Shown one piece after another: positions 55,537 through 62,611 of a DNA stretch of 64,000 nt (positions are counted from its first letter, which is position 1; every line of letters begins with the position of its first letter). The position numbers and the translations under genes are program-made. Origin of the DNA: Photobacterium sanguinicancri (lineage in GTDB: Bacteria; Pseudomonadota; Gammaproteobacteria; Enterobacterales; Vibrionaceae); NCBI RefSeq assembly GCF_024346675.1, contig NZ_AP024851.1, forward strand, positions 1,488,001 to 1,552,000, written 5' to 3'. The notes under the pieces were generated by a model that was not told the DNA's origin, made no database searches, and saw only the letters and a program-made list of their open reading frames with translations.

Positions 55537-56019
55537 ATGAATAACGGACTCAACCTAAAACCTATTGTGATGAAGCTCGTAATTGCTAGTTTTTCCATTG
55601 GGTTATCCCTTTCTGCATTTGCCAATAATAAGGCTAGCGAAGATGTCGAGTTTGCTGTTTTTTCAATGAACAAAGACATTCCTCAGCTCAGTAAAAGCAA
55701 GGCAAGAATGCTATATAAAGGCAGAACAAAAAAACTAAACGGCAGCATCAAAATCGTTCTGGTTGATCTACCAGAGAACTCAATACATAGAGAAGAGTTT
55801 TACGACATGCTTTTAGGCAAGTCGGTATCACAAATGAATGGGTACTGGGCATCACTGTCTTTCTCTGGCAAAGGGAAACCACCAGCAGAACTCAATAGCG
55901 ATGATATTAAGGACATTCTTGAGTGGCTCAATAAAAACCCGAATGGGATTGCCTATGCGCCAATTACGGCTGTCCCTGAGAATGCCAACATTCTCATCAC
56001 TGTCTTACAAGGAGAGTAA
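55537..56019 (+). CDS. Periplasmic phosphate-binding-like (PstS-type) small protein
   Basis: 160 residues with a Sec signal peptide ending SAFA; an internal ATG at 55570 would give a more compact leader. The mature domain of about 130 residues matches half of a PBP-like fold: SKSKARMLYKGRTKKLNGSIKIVLVDLP and FYDMLLGKSVSQMNGYWASLSFSGKGKPP are features of short PstS-like proteins encoded near sensor kinases. It is two bases from the porin gene and divergent from a hybrid kinase. It may bind a small anion and signal; ligand unknown. Confidence 0.82.
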   Translation: MNNGLNLKPIVMKLVIASFSIGLSLSAFANNKASEDVEFAVFSMNKDIPQLSKSKARMLYKGRTKKLNGSIKIVLVDLPENSIHREEFYDMLLGKSVSQMNGYWASLSFSGKGKPPAELNSDDIKDILEWLNKNPNGIAYAPITAVPENANILITVLQGE

Positions 56020-56021
56020 GC

Positions 56022-57062
56022 ATGAACATAAAATATACCCTTCTTGTCGCAGCAGCCATGCCCTTACCTTTACTTGCTGCTATAGATATTACCGATGACT
56101 TTTCAATTAGTGGCTTCGGTTCAACCTCAATCGCCAAGTCAAATAACACAACGCCTTTGTTTATTCACCGTGAAATTACGGACGATACTTGTTACGACTG
56201 CGACACCATTTTTGGTATCCAAGCAGATTACACAATAACGGAAGCACTCAATGCATCTTTACAAGTTGTAAAGCGCCCACAAGATAAATGGTCAGACCCT
56301 GAAATTGAGTGGGCCTATTTAAGCTATGAGATAAATGACCTCACCTTCAACGGTGGTCGGTTACGCTTGCCGCTATTTTTAGCCTCTGAGTATTACTATG
56401 TCGGCCAAGCCTATACGTGGGCACGTCCACCGCAAGAGGTGTATGACAGTATTCTTGGATTTACCTTCTACGATGGTTTCTCTTTACGCTGGGAAACATC
56501 AATCTCCGATGAACTAACCGCGTCGGTAATGCCATTTTATGGCTTTGGTCGTGAAAATAAGACCAAACTAGGCACGTTCGAGCTTATATTTGAAACGGAT
56601 TATATGGCAGGGCTATCAGCTGAGCTCACAGGCTTTAATTACCGTATTCACTCGGCATATATGCACACCAAGTTTGAACAAAACGGTGCAGCTTCTGAGA
56701 AGATGAATATCTTTACTTTGGGTGGGGAATATTCTCTCGATCAGTGGCTATTCATGGCTGAGGTCGAACACGATAAATTACAAACTAACTGGTATGTGTC
56801 TGCAGGTTATTCTTATGACGCCTTTACGCCTTATATAACATACGGCCAAAGCCATGACCGTCGATACTCTAAAAGTGTAACGGCTGGGGTGCGTTACGAT
56901 GTCACACCACAAATATCACTGAATGCGGAATGGCAAGGTGTCTACTTACCTCAAGATCGCTACGACCAAGGCAAAGATGGGCAATTTGTGATTCCACCAA
57001 TAGCCTTACAAGAAGATAAAGATGTACAAGCCTATACGCTAATGCTGAATTTTGTTTTCTAA
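56022..57062 (+). CDS. Outer-membrane porin-like beta-barrel protein
   Basis: 346 residues with a signal peptide ending LLAA, about sixteen amphipathic strands and a terminal phenylalanine (LMLNFVF). Features such as FSISGFGSTSIAKS at the start, LNASLQVVKRP and WAYLSYEINDLTFNGGRLRLP resemble porins found with PstS-like proteins in Vibrionaceae. An unusual CYDCD dipair near residue 52 might form a disulphide. It is co-transcribed with the periplasmic protein and closed by a strong terminator. Confidence 0.85.
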   Translation: MNIKYTLLVAAAMPLPLLAAIDITDDFSISGFGSTSIAKSNNTTPLFIHREITDDTCYDCDTIFGIQADYTITEALNASLQVVKRPQDKWSDPEIEWAYLSYEINDLTFNGGRLRLPLFLASEYYYVGQAYTWARPPQEVYDSILGFTFYDGFSLRWETSISDELTASVMPFYGFGRENKTKLGTFELIFETDYMAGLSAELTGFNYRIHSAYMHTKFEQNGAASEKMNIFTLGGEYSLDQWLFMAEVEHDKLQTNWYVSAGYSYDAFTPYITYGQSHDRRYSKSVTAGVRYDVTPQISLNAEWQGVYLPQDRYDQGKDGQFVIPPIALQEDKDVQAYTLMLNFVF

Positions 57063-57087
57063 ATGTTCTACGAGACAATTGACAGAG

Positions 57088-57121
57088 AAAACAACGCCCA
57101 GTGATACTGGGCGTTGTTTTT
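57088..57121 (+). terminator. Strong intrinsic terminator after the porin gene
   Basis: AAAACAACGCCCAGT (57088-57102) and ACTGGGCGTTGTTTT (57106-57120) form a perfect 15-bp stem with a GAT loop and a T-run. Confidence 0.92.
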
Positions 57122-57126
57122 ATCTA

Positions 57127-57222
57127 TCATTTCGCTTTCGCGATAAGTGCTTCGCCATTAACAGTTACTTCAACATCAATATTGCCTCACACAGCATTTG
57201 AGTATGGACAAGCTATGATGTG
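57127..57222 (-). pseudogene. ohr: ohr (organic hydroperoxide resistance) C-terminal remnant
   Basis: On the minus strand the frame ending in TGA at 57127 reads ACPYSNAV, stop, GNIDVEVTVNGEALIAKAK. ACPYSNA is the resolving-cysteine motif of Ohr/OsmC peroxidases and GNIDV follows it in functional Ohr, with an arginine where a TGA (57187-57189) now stands. The catalytic first cysteine and the whole N-terminal two-thirds are missing. It is a decayed fragment with no promoter or start. The match is to the family as I know it and has not been searched. Confidence 0.75.
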
Positions 57223-57225
57223 TAG

Positions 57226-57300
57226 AGCCAATTACCGCTAGAAGAATTGGCTGCACTTAAAGAAACTTGCGATAAGCTATATGTTCAGCTGAGCAAATAA
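57226..57300 (+). pseudogene. Probable MarR/OhrR-type regulator C-terminal remnant
   Basis: The plus-strand frame from 57226 to the TAA at 57300 reads SQLPLEELAALKETCDKLYVQLSK, which resembles the last helix of MarR-family regulators such as OhrR, normally encoded beside ohr. It is preceded by a stop at 57223-57225 and has no start. It abuts the ohr remnant tail to tail, as if a deletion removed the middle of an ohr-ohrR pair. Confidence 0.45.
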
Positions 57301-57368
57301 TATCTTCTCTGAAATAATAAAAGCCAGAACATTGCTGCTCTGACTTCATCACATACTGAGAATGTCCT

Positions 57369-57980
57369 TTAAAAGCGATGCTTTACATTTTTTCGGGCAA
57401 AACCAAAGCCAGCAAGCGTAAGTAATATCATCGAAATAGAAGCGGGCTCAGGAACACTCGTCAATGTCGCAGAGCCAGGATAACCAATAGCAATGGAACC
57501 AAGGCCACTACCAACCTCATTTGTTACCTCCATTCGAATATCATATGTTCCTACGCCAATAATAGGGGCAAAACTGTATAGCTCATTGACTGAGCCAACG
57601 CCATCGGTATCTAACCATGACCATCCCCCCACCAACACATTATTTACAAACACATCCCAAAGTGTTGAAGCACCACTATTCAAGACATTTTGGGTTACCT
57701 CAAAATCTAGTGCTAATTGATCGATAGCATGAAACCCTGTCCCCGAAAAAGTTTCGCTAATACTGTCACCACGAGACATTGACCAAAAGTAACCAAACTC
57801 ACCAGGAGTGATGGTACCAACACTACCAACAACCGTTGCATCCTCAGAAGGAAAATCAACAGTCAGTGTTGTTGCATTCACAAATGACACATTAAGAAAG
57901 GACACAAAGAACAAAGACATTGATAATGCTTTGAATATTTTAGAGACAATTGAAGTGTTTTTCGTATTCGGTAATTTCAT
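57369..57980 (-). CDS. PEP-CTERM sorting-domain protein
   Basis: 203 residues from the ATG at 57980, which has a perfect AAGGAGGT; the longer frame from 58049 is not needed. A Sec signal peptide (residues about 10-37, ending VNA) leads to a beta-rich body with TLWDVFVNNVLVGGW and a GVGTYDIRMEV stretch. The C-terminus is a textbook PEP-CTERM signal: VPEPAS, a hydrophobic helix (ISMILLTLAGFGFA) and a basic end (RKNVKHRF). Such proteins are recognised by an exosortase and moved to the exopolysaccharide or surface; no exosortase is in this window. Confidence 0.88.
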   Translation of the reverse strand: MKLPNTKNTSIVSKIFKALSMSLFFVSFLNVSFVNATTLTVDFPSEDATVVGSVGTITPGEFGYFWSMSRGDSISETFSGTGFHAIDQLALDFEVTQNVLNSGASTLWDVFVNNVLVGGWSWLDTDGVGSVNELYSFAPIIGVGTYDIRMEVTNEVGSGLGSIAIGYPGSATLTSVPEPASISMILLTLAGFGFARKNVKHRF

Positions 57981-58140
57981 TAGATACCTCCTTGGCAGAT
58001 ACCTAACAAAAGCAAAATCCGTTCCAAAAAAAATAAGCCTATCAAACAATAAGTTATATCGTTAAATTCACAATCATCAAATGTTTTGTAAAAAATACTG
58101 ACACTTTCTCATATAAAAGAATCTATTGTCATTGTACAAA

Positions 58141-58171
58141 AAAGCACGCCACCAAAAATGGGGCGTGCTTT
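58141..58171 (-). terminator. Intrinsic terminator after the iron-uptake operon
   Basis: AAAGCACGCC (58141-58150) and GGCGTGCTTT (58162-58171) with an 11-base loop. On the minus strand it is followed by a TTTTTGTAC run and lies 19 bases past the ATPase stop. Confidence 0.85.
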
Positions 58172-58189
58172 ATTTTATATCAGTAAAAA

Positions 58190-58951
58190 CTAGTGGCTTT
58201 TCATGACAACCACGGGTCGCTGATCAACCGTGATGATGTGGGAATCAACATCAAAAAGATCCCAAATCAATTGCGAGGTAATGGCGTTACTTGGGTTATC
58301 AAACGCGAACAACTCGCCCCGATGCAAGGCCGCAATTTTATCGGCATATTGAATTGCGAGGTTCAAATCGTGGATCACCATTAATACGCAGGCATTACAG
58401 GTTTTAGCATAGTGCTGAACATAGTTAAGCAAACGTAACTGGTTTTGCATATCCAGTGCCGATGTAGGTTCATCTAACAACAAAACTCTAGGACGATTGA
58501 TAATCGCTTGTGCTAACCCAACCATTTGGCTTTCACCACCCGATAAATCAACACAGTTTTTATTCGCTAAATGCAGGATCCCCATCTCTTCTAAAAGAAT
58601 TAATCCCTTTCGTGCACTGTCTTTTTTCGCCATTAACGACGTCGAGTCAAGATTGAGCGTGGTGATCAATAACTCAATCACAGTAATACTGGCACTGATA
58701 CGATGATCCTGCGGTAAGTAACCAATATCATCCAAGGTTAAAGGCCGATCACAATACTGAATTTGCTGAGACTGATGCGGTAACTGCTGACGTAGCAAGG
58801 TGGTCATTTGGCGCAATAACGTCGATTTTCCTGCCCCATTCTTACCAATGAGAGCCACCATTTCTCCATCCATGATGGTGGGAATAGTGAGGTTATTTAA
58901 GACTGTTTGCTTACCAAAGGATACCGATACTTGGCTAATCGTTAGACTCAT
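58190..58951 (-). CDS. Iron-siderophore-type ABC transporter ATPase (FecE-like)
   Basis: 253 residues. Walker A is ALIGKNGAGKSTLLRQM, the Q-loop lies in IGYLPQDHRI, the signature is DLSGGESQMVGLAQA, Walker B is RVLLLDEPTSALD and the switch histidine is in VIHDLNLAIQY. It powers the FecCD-type permease, with whose gene it overlaps by four bases. The order binding protein, permease, ATPase is standard for Fe3+-siderophore or cobalamin/haem uptake. Confidence 0.94.
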   Translation of the reverse strand: MSLTISQVSVSFGKQTVLNNLTIPTIMDGEMVALIGKNGAGKSTLLRQMTTLLRQQLPHQSQQIQYCDRPLTLDDIGYLPQDHRISASITVIELLITTLNLDSTSLMAKKDSARKGLILLEEMGILHLANKNCVDLSGGESQMVGLAQAIINRPRVLLLDEPTSALDMQNQLRLLNYVQHYAKTCNACVLMVIHDLNLAIQYADKIAALHRGELFAFDNPSNAITSQLIWDLFDVDSHIITVDQRPVVVMKSH

Positions 58952-59997
58952 CCGAAACGCCCTCCTTTCTTGATAATCAAAAAGATAAAGAACGGGATCC
59001 CCACAATCGACATCACGACGGTCAGTGGCAAAATAATCCCCGGCATAATGGCTTTACTTGCAATGGACGCTAATTCCAACAAAACCGCACCGACCAGAAA
59101 AGATGCCGGTAAGAAGAAGCGCTGATCTTCGCCCAATACCATCCGTGCAATATGCGGTGCCACTAAACCAACAAAACCAACCGCACCGACGAAAGACACA
59201 GAGAGCGACGTGATCACAGACACTAAGAATAAGGTTTTCATCCGTAGCGCCTTAACATTAATTCCCATGGCTTCTGCACGTTCAGTACCTATTTTTAGGC
59301 TCGATAAGCGCCATGCATCTTTCATCATGATGACCAAGACAATCGGTAGCACAATTGCCAATATGCCTATTTTCTCCCAACTACCACGGTCTAACGAGCC
59401 CATTTGCCAAAAGACTAAGGTTTGCAACTGTGTCTCACTGGCGATGTACTGCATCATGGTCAACAGGCTATCGTAAGCAAACATGACGGCGACACCAAAT
59501 AGCATCACGCCTTCAATCGAGACTCTTTTCGCTGAGGATATGCCAGCAATAAGCAAGGTTGTCAGAAGGCACATCACAAATGCCATGACAGCGATTTGGT
59601 ATTGCTCGGGGATAAAAGGGATCGCCACAACATTGGTGATCACTAAAGATGCACCAAACCCAGCAGCTGCAGAGACACCGAAAGTATAGGGGTCAGCTAA
59701 AGGGTTATTCAATGTGGTCTGCATTTGGGCACCAGCCAAGGCGAGCGCACCACCGACAAACGGTGCCATCAGCGACATTGGCATTCGAATGTCCCAAACA
59801 ATGATTTTGCTGGCTATCGCGCTATGACTTGGATCGAAAATAGCTTGAATGACTTCGGTGAAGGCCAGTCCCTGTGAGCCAATGAATACATCAGCAATCA
59901 CGCACACTATGCTCAGAATAAAAAAGGCTGCTAACGCAACCTTCTTTTTATTATTGCGAGCAAGATGAGCGTTTAACTCAAGTTGCAAGGCATTCAC
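58948..59997 (-). CDS. FecCD-family iron ABC transporter permease
   Basis: 349 residues with nine to ten membrane helices. Family blocks: VWDIRMPMSLMAPFVGGALALAG-type segment near residue 70, QTTLNNPLADPYTFGVSAAAGFGASL near 100, and GFVGLVAPHIARMVLGEDQR near 270, the coupling-helix region that touches the ATPase. It overlaps both neighbours by four bases, so all three are translated together. Confidence 0.95.
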   Translation of the reverse strand: MNALQLELNAHLARNNKKKVALAAFFILSIVCVIADVFIGSQGLAFTEVIQAIFDPSHSAIASKIIVWDIRMPMSLMAPFVGGALALAGAQMQTTLNNPLADPYTFGVSAAAGFGASLVITNVVAIPFIPEQYQIAVMAFVMCLLTTLLIAGISSAKRVSIEGVMLFGVAVMFAYDSLLTMMQYIASETQLQTLVFWQMGSLDRGSWEKIGILAIVLPIVLVIMMKDAWRLSSLKIGTERAEAMGINVKALRMKTLFLVSVITSLSVSFVGAVGFVGLVAPHIARMVLGEDQRFFLPASFLVGAVLLELASIASKAIMPGIILPLTVVMSIVGIPFFIFLIIKKGGRFG

Positions 59998-61151
59998 TTC
60001 GTCATTGCCTCTGCGTTGTTTTGACCAAACAGACCGCTAACGTGGCGATCACCAAATTTTAGGTTCATTTCTTCAAATGTCTTTTCTGGATCTAAGGCAG
60101 TGAAGACTTCAGGATGCAGCCACTTAGCGAAGTATTCCATTGCGACCAAGTTGTATGGCGAGTTATAGAACGGCATGTAAATAGAATACACATCGTTATT
60201 TTGATAAGCCGTTAACGCTTTCAACCAACTACGGTCCATTAAACCTTGTGTCGCTTTCTGAATCGCTTCTTCATTTGGCTGATAACCCAGTGGAATCCCA
60301 TGTGTAGGTTGACCATCTTTATTGATCCAGCCCGTTGTCTGCATGATATAAACATCAGGCTGTGCCGTAATCACGGTTTCTGGTGACATTTGTCCAGTAT
60401 TCGCCCCTTTCAACGGCTTGATTGCAATGTTGGTAGCCTTTAAGAAAGGAATGTATGCGCCCATATTGCCCGTGGCAAATGTACGGCAACACGATGCTTC
60501 ATAACCCGCTGCACGTTCGATGAAAACACGCTTGGTTGTTGCTTCAGGGTGTTGATCTAATGTGTGCTTTATTGCGGCAACATGCTGGTTGTAATAATTG
60601 GCAAAATCGTGACCTTTTTCTGCACGATTAACCGCATTCGCAACTACTTCAACCGATTTAACCGTATTTTCTAGTGGGTTTTCACGAAAATCAATCGCGA
60701 GGGTTTTGATACCAGCGTGCTCAAGTTTTTCTAGTAAGCCTTTCTCTTGTGCCAGCTTGATATTAGAAACATCAACGATAAAAAGGTCCGGTTTGGGTTT
60801 CAGATTAATGAAGCGCTCGGTATCAAACTCCCCTGATTTAATTTTGCCAATAACAGGCACAGTATCCAGTGATGGATACTGCTCAAGATAGTTTGCATAC
60901 ATGCTCGGGGCAGACATGCGCATGTCATCACGTGCTGCGACAAGATGCTTCGCTGCATCTTGCTGGTAAATAATTTCTAATAACGGGAAGACACGAGCAG
61001 AGGATAACGCGATATGTTCAGGTTGATGCTCAAAAGTGACGGTCCTTCCTGCGACATCGGTAACGGTTATAGGGTAATCAGCAGCGAAAGTTGAAGTAGA
61101 AAACAGCGAGCCAACCGCGATAGTAAGTATTGTTTTAGTTATGTTGAGCAA
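59994..61151 (-). CDS. Iron-siderophore ABC transporter periplasmic binding protein
   Basis: 385 residues from a TTG start with AAGG upstream. A Sec signal peptide ends at TFAA. The mature protein is a class III (helical-backbone) binding protein: ITVTDVAGRTVTFEHQPEHIAL opening, KPKPDLFIVD, and QPDVYIMQTTGW late in the sequence. It would capture a ferric siderophore, haem or similar ligand in the periplasm for the adjacent permease; ligand unproven. A putative Fur box lies 36 bases upstream. Confidence 0.9.
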   Translation of the reverse strand: MLNITKTILTIAVGSLFSTSTFAADYPITVTDVAGRTVTFEHQPEHIALSSARVFPLLEIIYQQDAAKHLVAARDDMRMSAPSMYANYLEQYPSLDTVPVIGKIKSGEFDTERFINLKPKPDLFIVDVSNIKLAQEKGLLEKLEHAGIKTLAIDFRENPLENTVKSVEVVANAVNRAEKGHDFANYYNQHVAAIKHTLDQHPEATTKRVFIERAAGYEASCCRTFATGNMGAYIPFLKATNIAIKPLKGANTGQMSPETVITAQPDVYIMQTTGWINKDGQPTHGIPLGYQPNEEAIQKATQGLMDRSWLKALTAYQNNDVYSIYMPFYNSPYNLVAMEYFAKWLHPEVFTALDPEKTFEEMNLKFGDRHVSGLFGQNNAEAMTK

Positions 61152-61515
61152 AGTGAATATCCTTCGAGGGAATTTTATTCACGAATAATAATGAGAACGG
61201 TTATTGTTATAAATGCCATTTATTGCAATATTAGTCTTCGCAAAAGATCCCCTTTCACTCCTTTATGACACAGCCCGTCAACATGGTCCCAACATAATGA
61301 CTACCACCACCGCTGTAAAACAATTGCATATAGGCATGTCTCAATTCGTATCTATGCTTGCTCACACTTTTATTCTGTCGAGCAGCAATTAGCAAGTTAA
61401 CGGCAGGTTTCGGCTAGTTATCCCCCCTCCTATCAATCAGTATTAAATGCAATCACAACACGTAAACCCGTATACAGGTGGGTGTTGCTATAAGACCTTG
61501 AAATAGGGAACGAAA
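61152..61515. other. Divergent intergenic region, iron-uptake operon to EamA operon
   Basis: About 364 bases without a supported gene. Besides the candidate Fur box it holds the promoters of both operons. No strong secondary structure was seen. Confidence 0.5.
61187..61205. promoter_or_regulatory. Candidate Fur box
   Basis: AATAATGAGAACGGTTATT agrees with the classical 19-base Fur consensus at 13 positions by my count and has the inverted AATAA/TTATT ends. It lies 36 bases upstream of the TTG start of the iron-binding protein, the expected place for iron repression. Confidence 0.6.
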
Positions 61516-61668
61516 ATGCTAACAGGATATTGGTCAGTCGATGCGTTTATAGTGGCAAATCTTGTACTATGTGTGGTTGTAGCTGGTATTTATGGCTATT
61601 ACCAGATCACCGGTGGTGGAATGCTTTGCGACCAGCCTAATGATATTAATCAAAGGAGCAAGTCATGA
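61516..61668 (+). CDS. Small single-pass membrane protein (50 residues)
   Basis: ATG at 61516 (weak GGGAACGAAA in front) to TGA at 61668, overlapping the next ATG (ATGA). The sequence has one membrane helix (about residues 10-28, IVANLVLCVVVAGIYGYY) and a polar C-terminal tail. It resembles the tiny accessory membrane proteins often found with sodium:solute symporters, one of which is encoded two genes downstream; I am not certain of that family. Translational coupling makes it a likely real gene. Confidence 0.65.
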   Translation: MLTGYWSVDAFIVANLVLCVVVAGIYGYYQITGGGMLCDQPNDINQRSKS

Positions 61669-62600
61669 ACACCAAAACATTGGGCTACACAACCATGATC
61701 GTCTCAGCGGCACTCATGGGCTGTGTGGGACTTTTTGCAAGGAATATCAACACCAGCGGCGATGTTATCGCTTTTACGCGAATGACAGTTGGAGCAATCT
61801 GTATTTTTGCCCTCATGTACCATCAAGGCAAAATACACCTGATTAAAGCCACCAAACTTTCACCCACTGTTGTTCTAAGCGGCGCATGCTTGGGGCTATG
61901 TTTAGCGGCGTATGTATCATCAACCCAATACACTACACTCGCTAACGCAGTTTTCCTCATCTACACAGGTCCAGTCTTTTCCACCATCCTAGCGGCTGTG
62001 TTCCTCAAAGAAAAAATATCGGCGCTCACTGGCGGCTTACTGACCGCCGTCTTCATTGGGTGTTTATTTATCATAGGGATCATCAGTTACGATGCAACCA
62101 GCGGTTTAACCATGTCTTTGTCTTTCTCTAAAGAGACCTTCATTGGCGATATGCTCGGGTTAGCGTCTGGTTTTGGTTACGGTTTATACCTATTCTTTAG
62201 CCGCTACCGCACCGATGTAAGTTCTGATTCTCGCTCTTTCTTCAACTTTACCTCTGGCGCACTTGCTATCGCAATTTGCTTCATGGTTAATCCGCCATCA
62301 CTGGCAGAAATGGATGCCTCTTCTTGGGTATGGCTACTCGCAATGGGCTTCTTCATTGGCTTTGGTGCCCTTACGCTACTCACCATTGCAGCCAAGCACT
62401 TGAAAGCCGCTGAACTAGCCTGTGTCTCTTACCTTGAAACCGTCGTGGGCGCAGGTATTGGTATCGCCATGTTTGGTGAGTCACTCACCATGTTGCAAAC
62501 AGTCGGTGGCATCTTAGTCATCGGTGGTGGTATGGGCGAAATCGTCATAAGCATGGCAAAAAAACGTGCTTCTATGAAAAACGCATCAGTTAACGGTTAA
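61665..62600 (+). CDS. EamA/DMT-family transporter
   Basis: 311 residues with ten hydrophobic segments in two EamA repeats, opening TMIVSAALMGCVGLFARNI. SSTQYTTLANAVFLIYTGPVF-type and AAELACVSYLETVVGAGIGI segments match exporter/permease family members. AAAGGAG precedes the ATG. It sits between the small membrane protein and a sodium:solute symporter gene (11 bases downstream), so all three may be one operon. Substrate unknown. Confidence 0.92.
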   Translation: MNTKTLGYTTMIVSAALMGCVGLFARNINTSGDVIAFTRMTVGAICIFALMYHQGKIHLIKATKLSPTVVLSGACLGLCLAAYVSSTQYTTLANAVFLIYTGPVFSTILAAVFLKEKISALTGGLLTAVFIGCLFIIGIISYDATSGLTMSLSFSKETFIGDMLGLASGFGYGLYLFFSRYRTDVSSDSRSFFNFTSGALAIAICFMVNPPSLAEMDASSWVWLLAMGFFIGFGALTLLTIAAKHLKAAELACVSYLETVVGAGIGIAMFGESLTMLQTVGGILVIGGGMGEIVISMAKKRASMKNASVNG

Positions 62601-62611
62601 GGATAACGACT

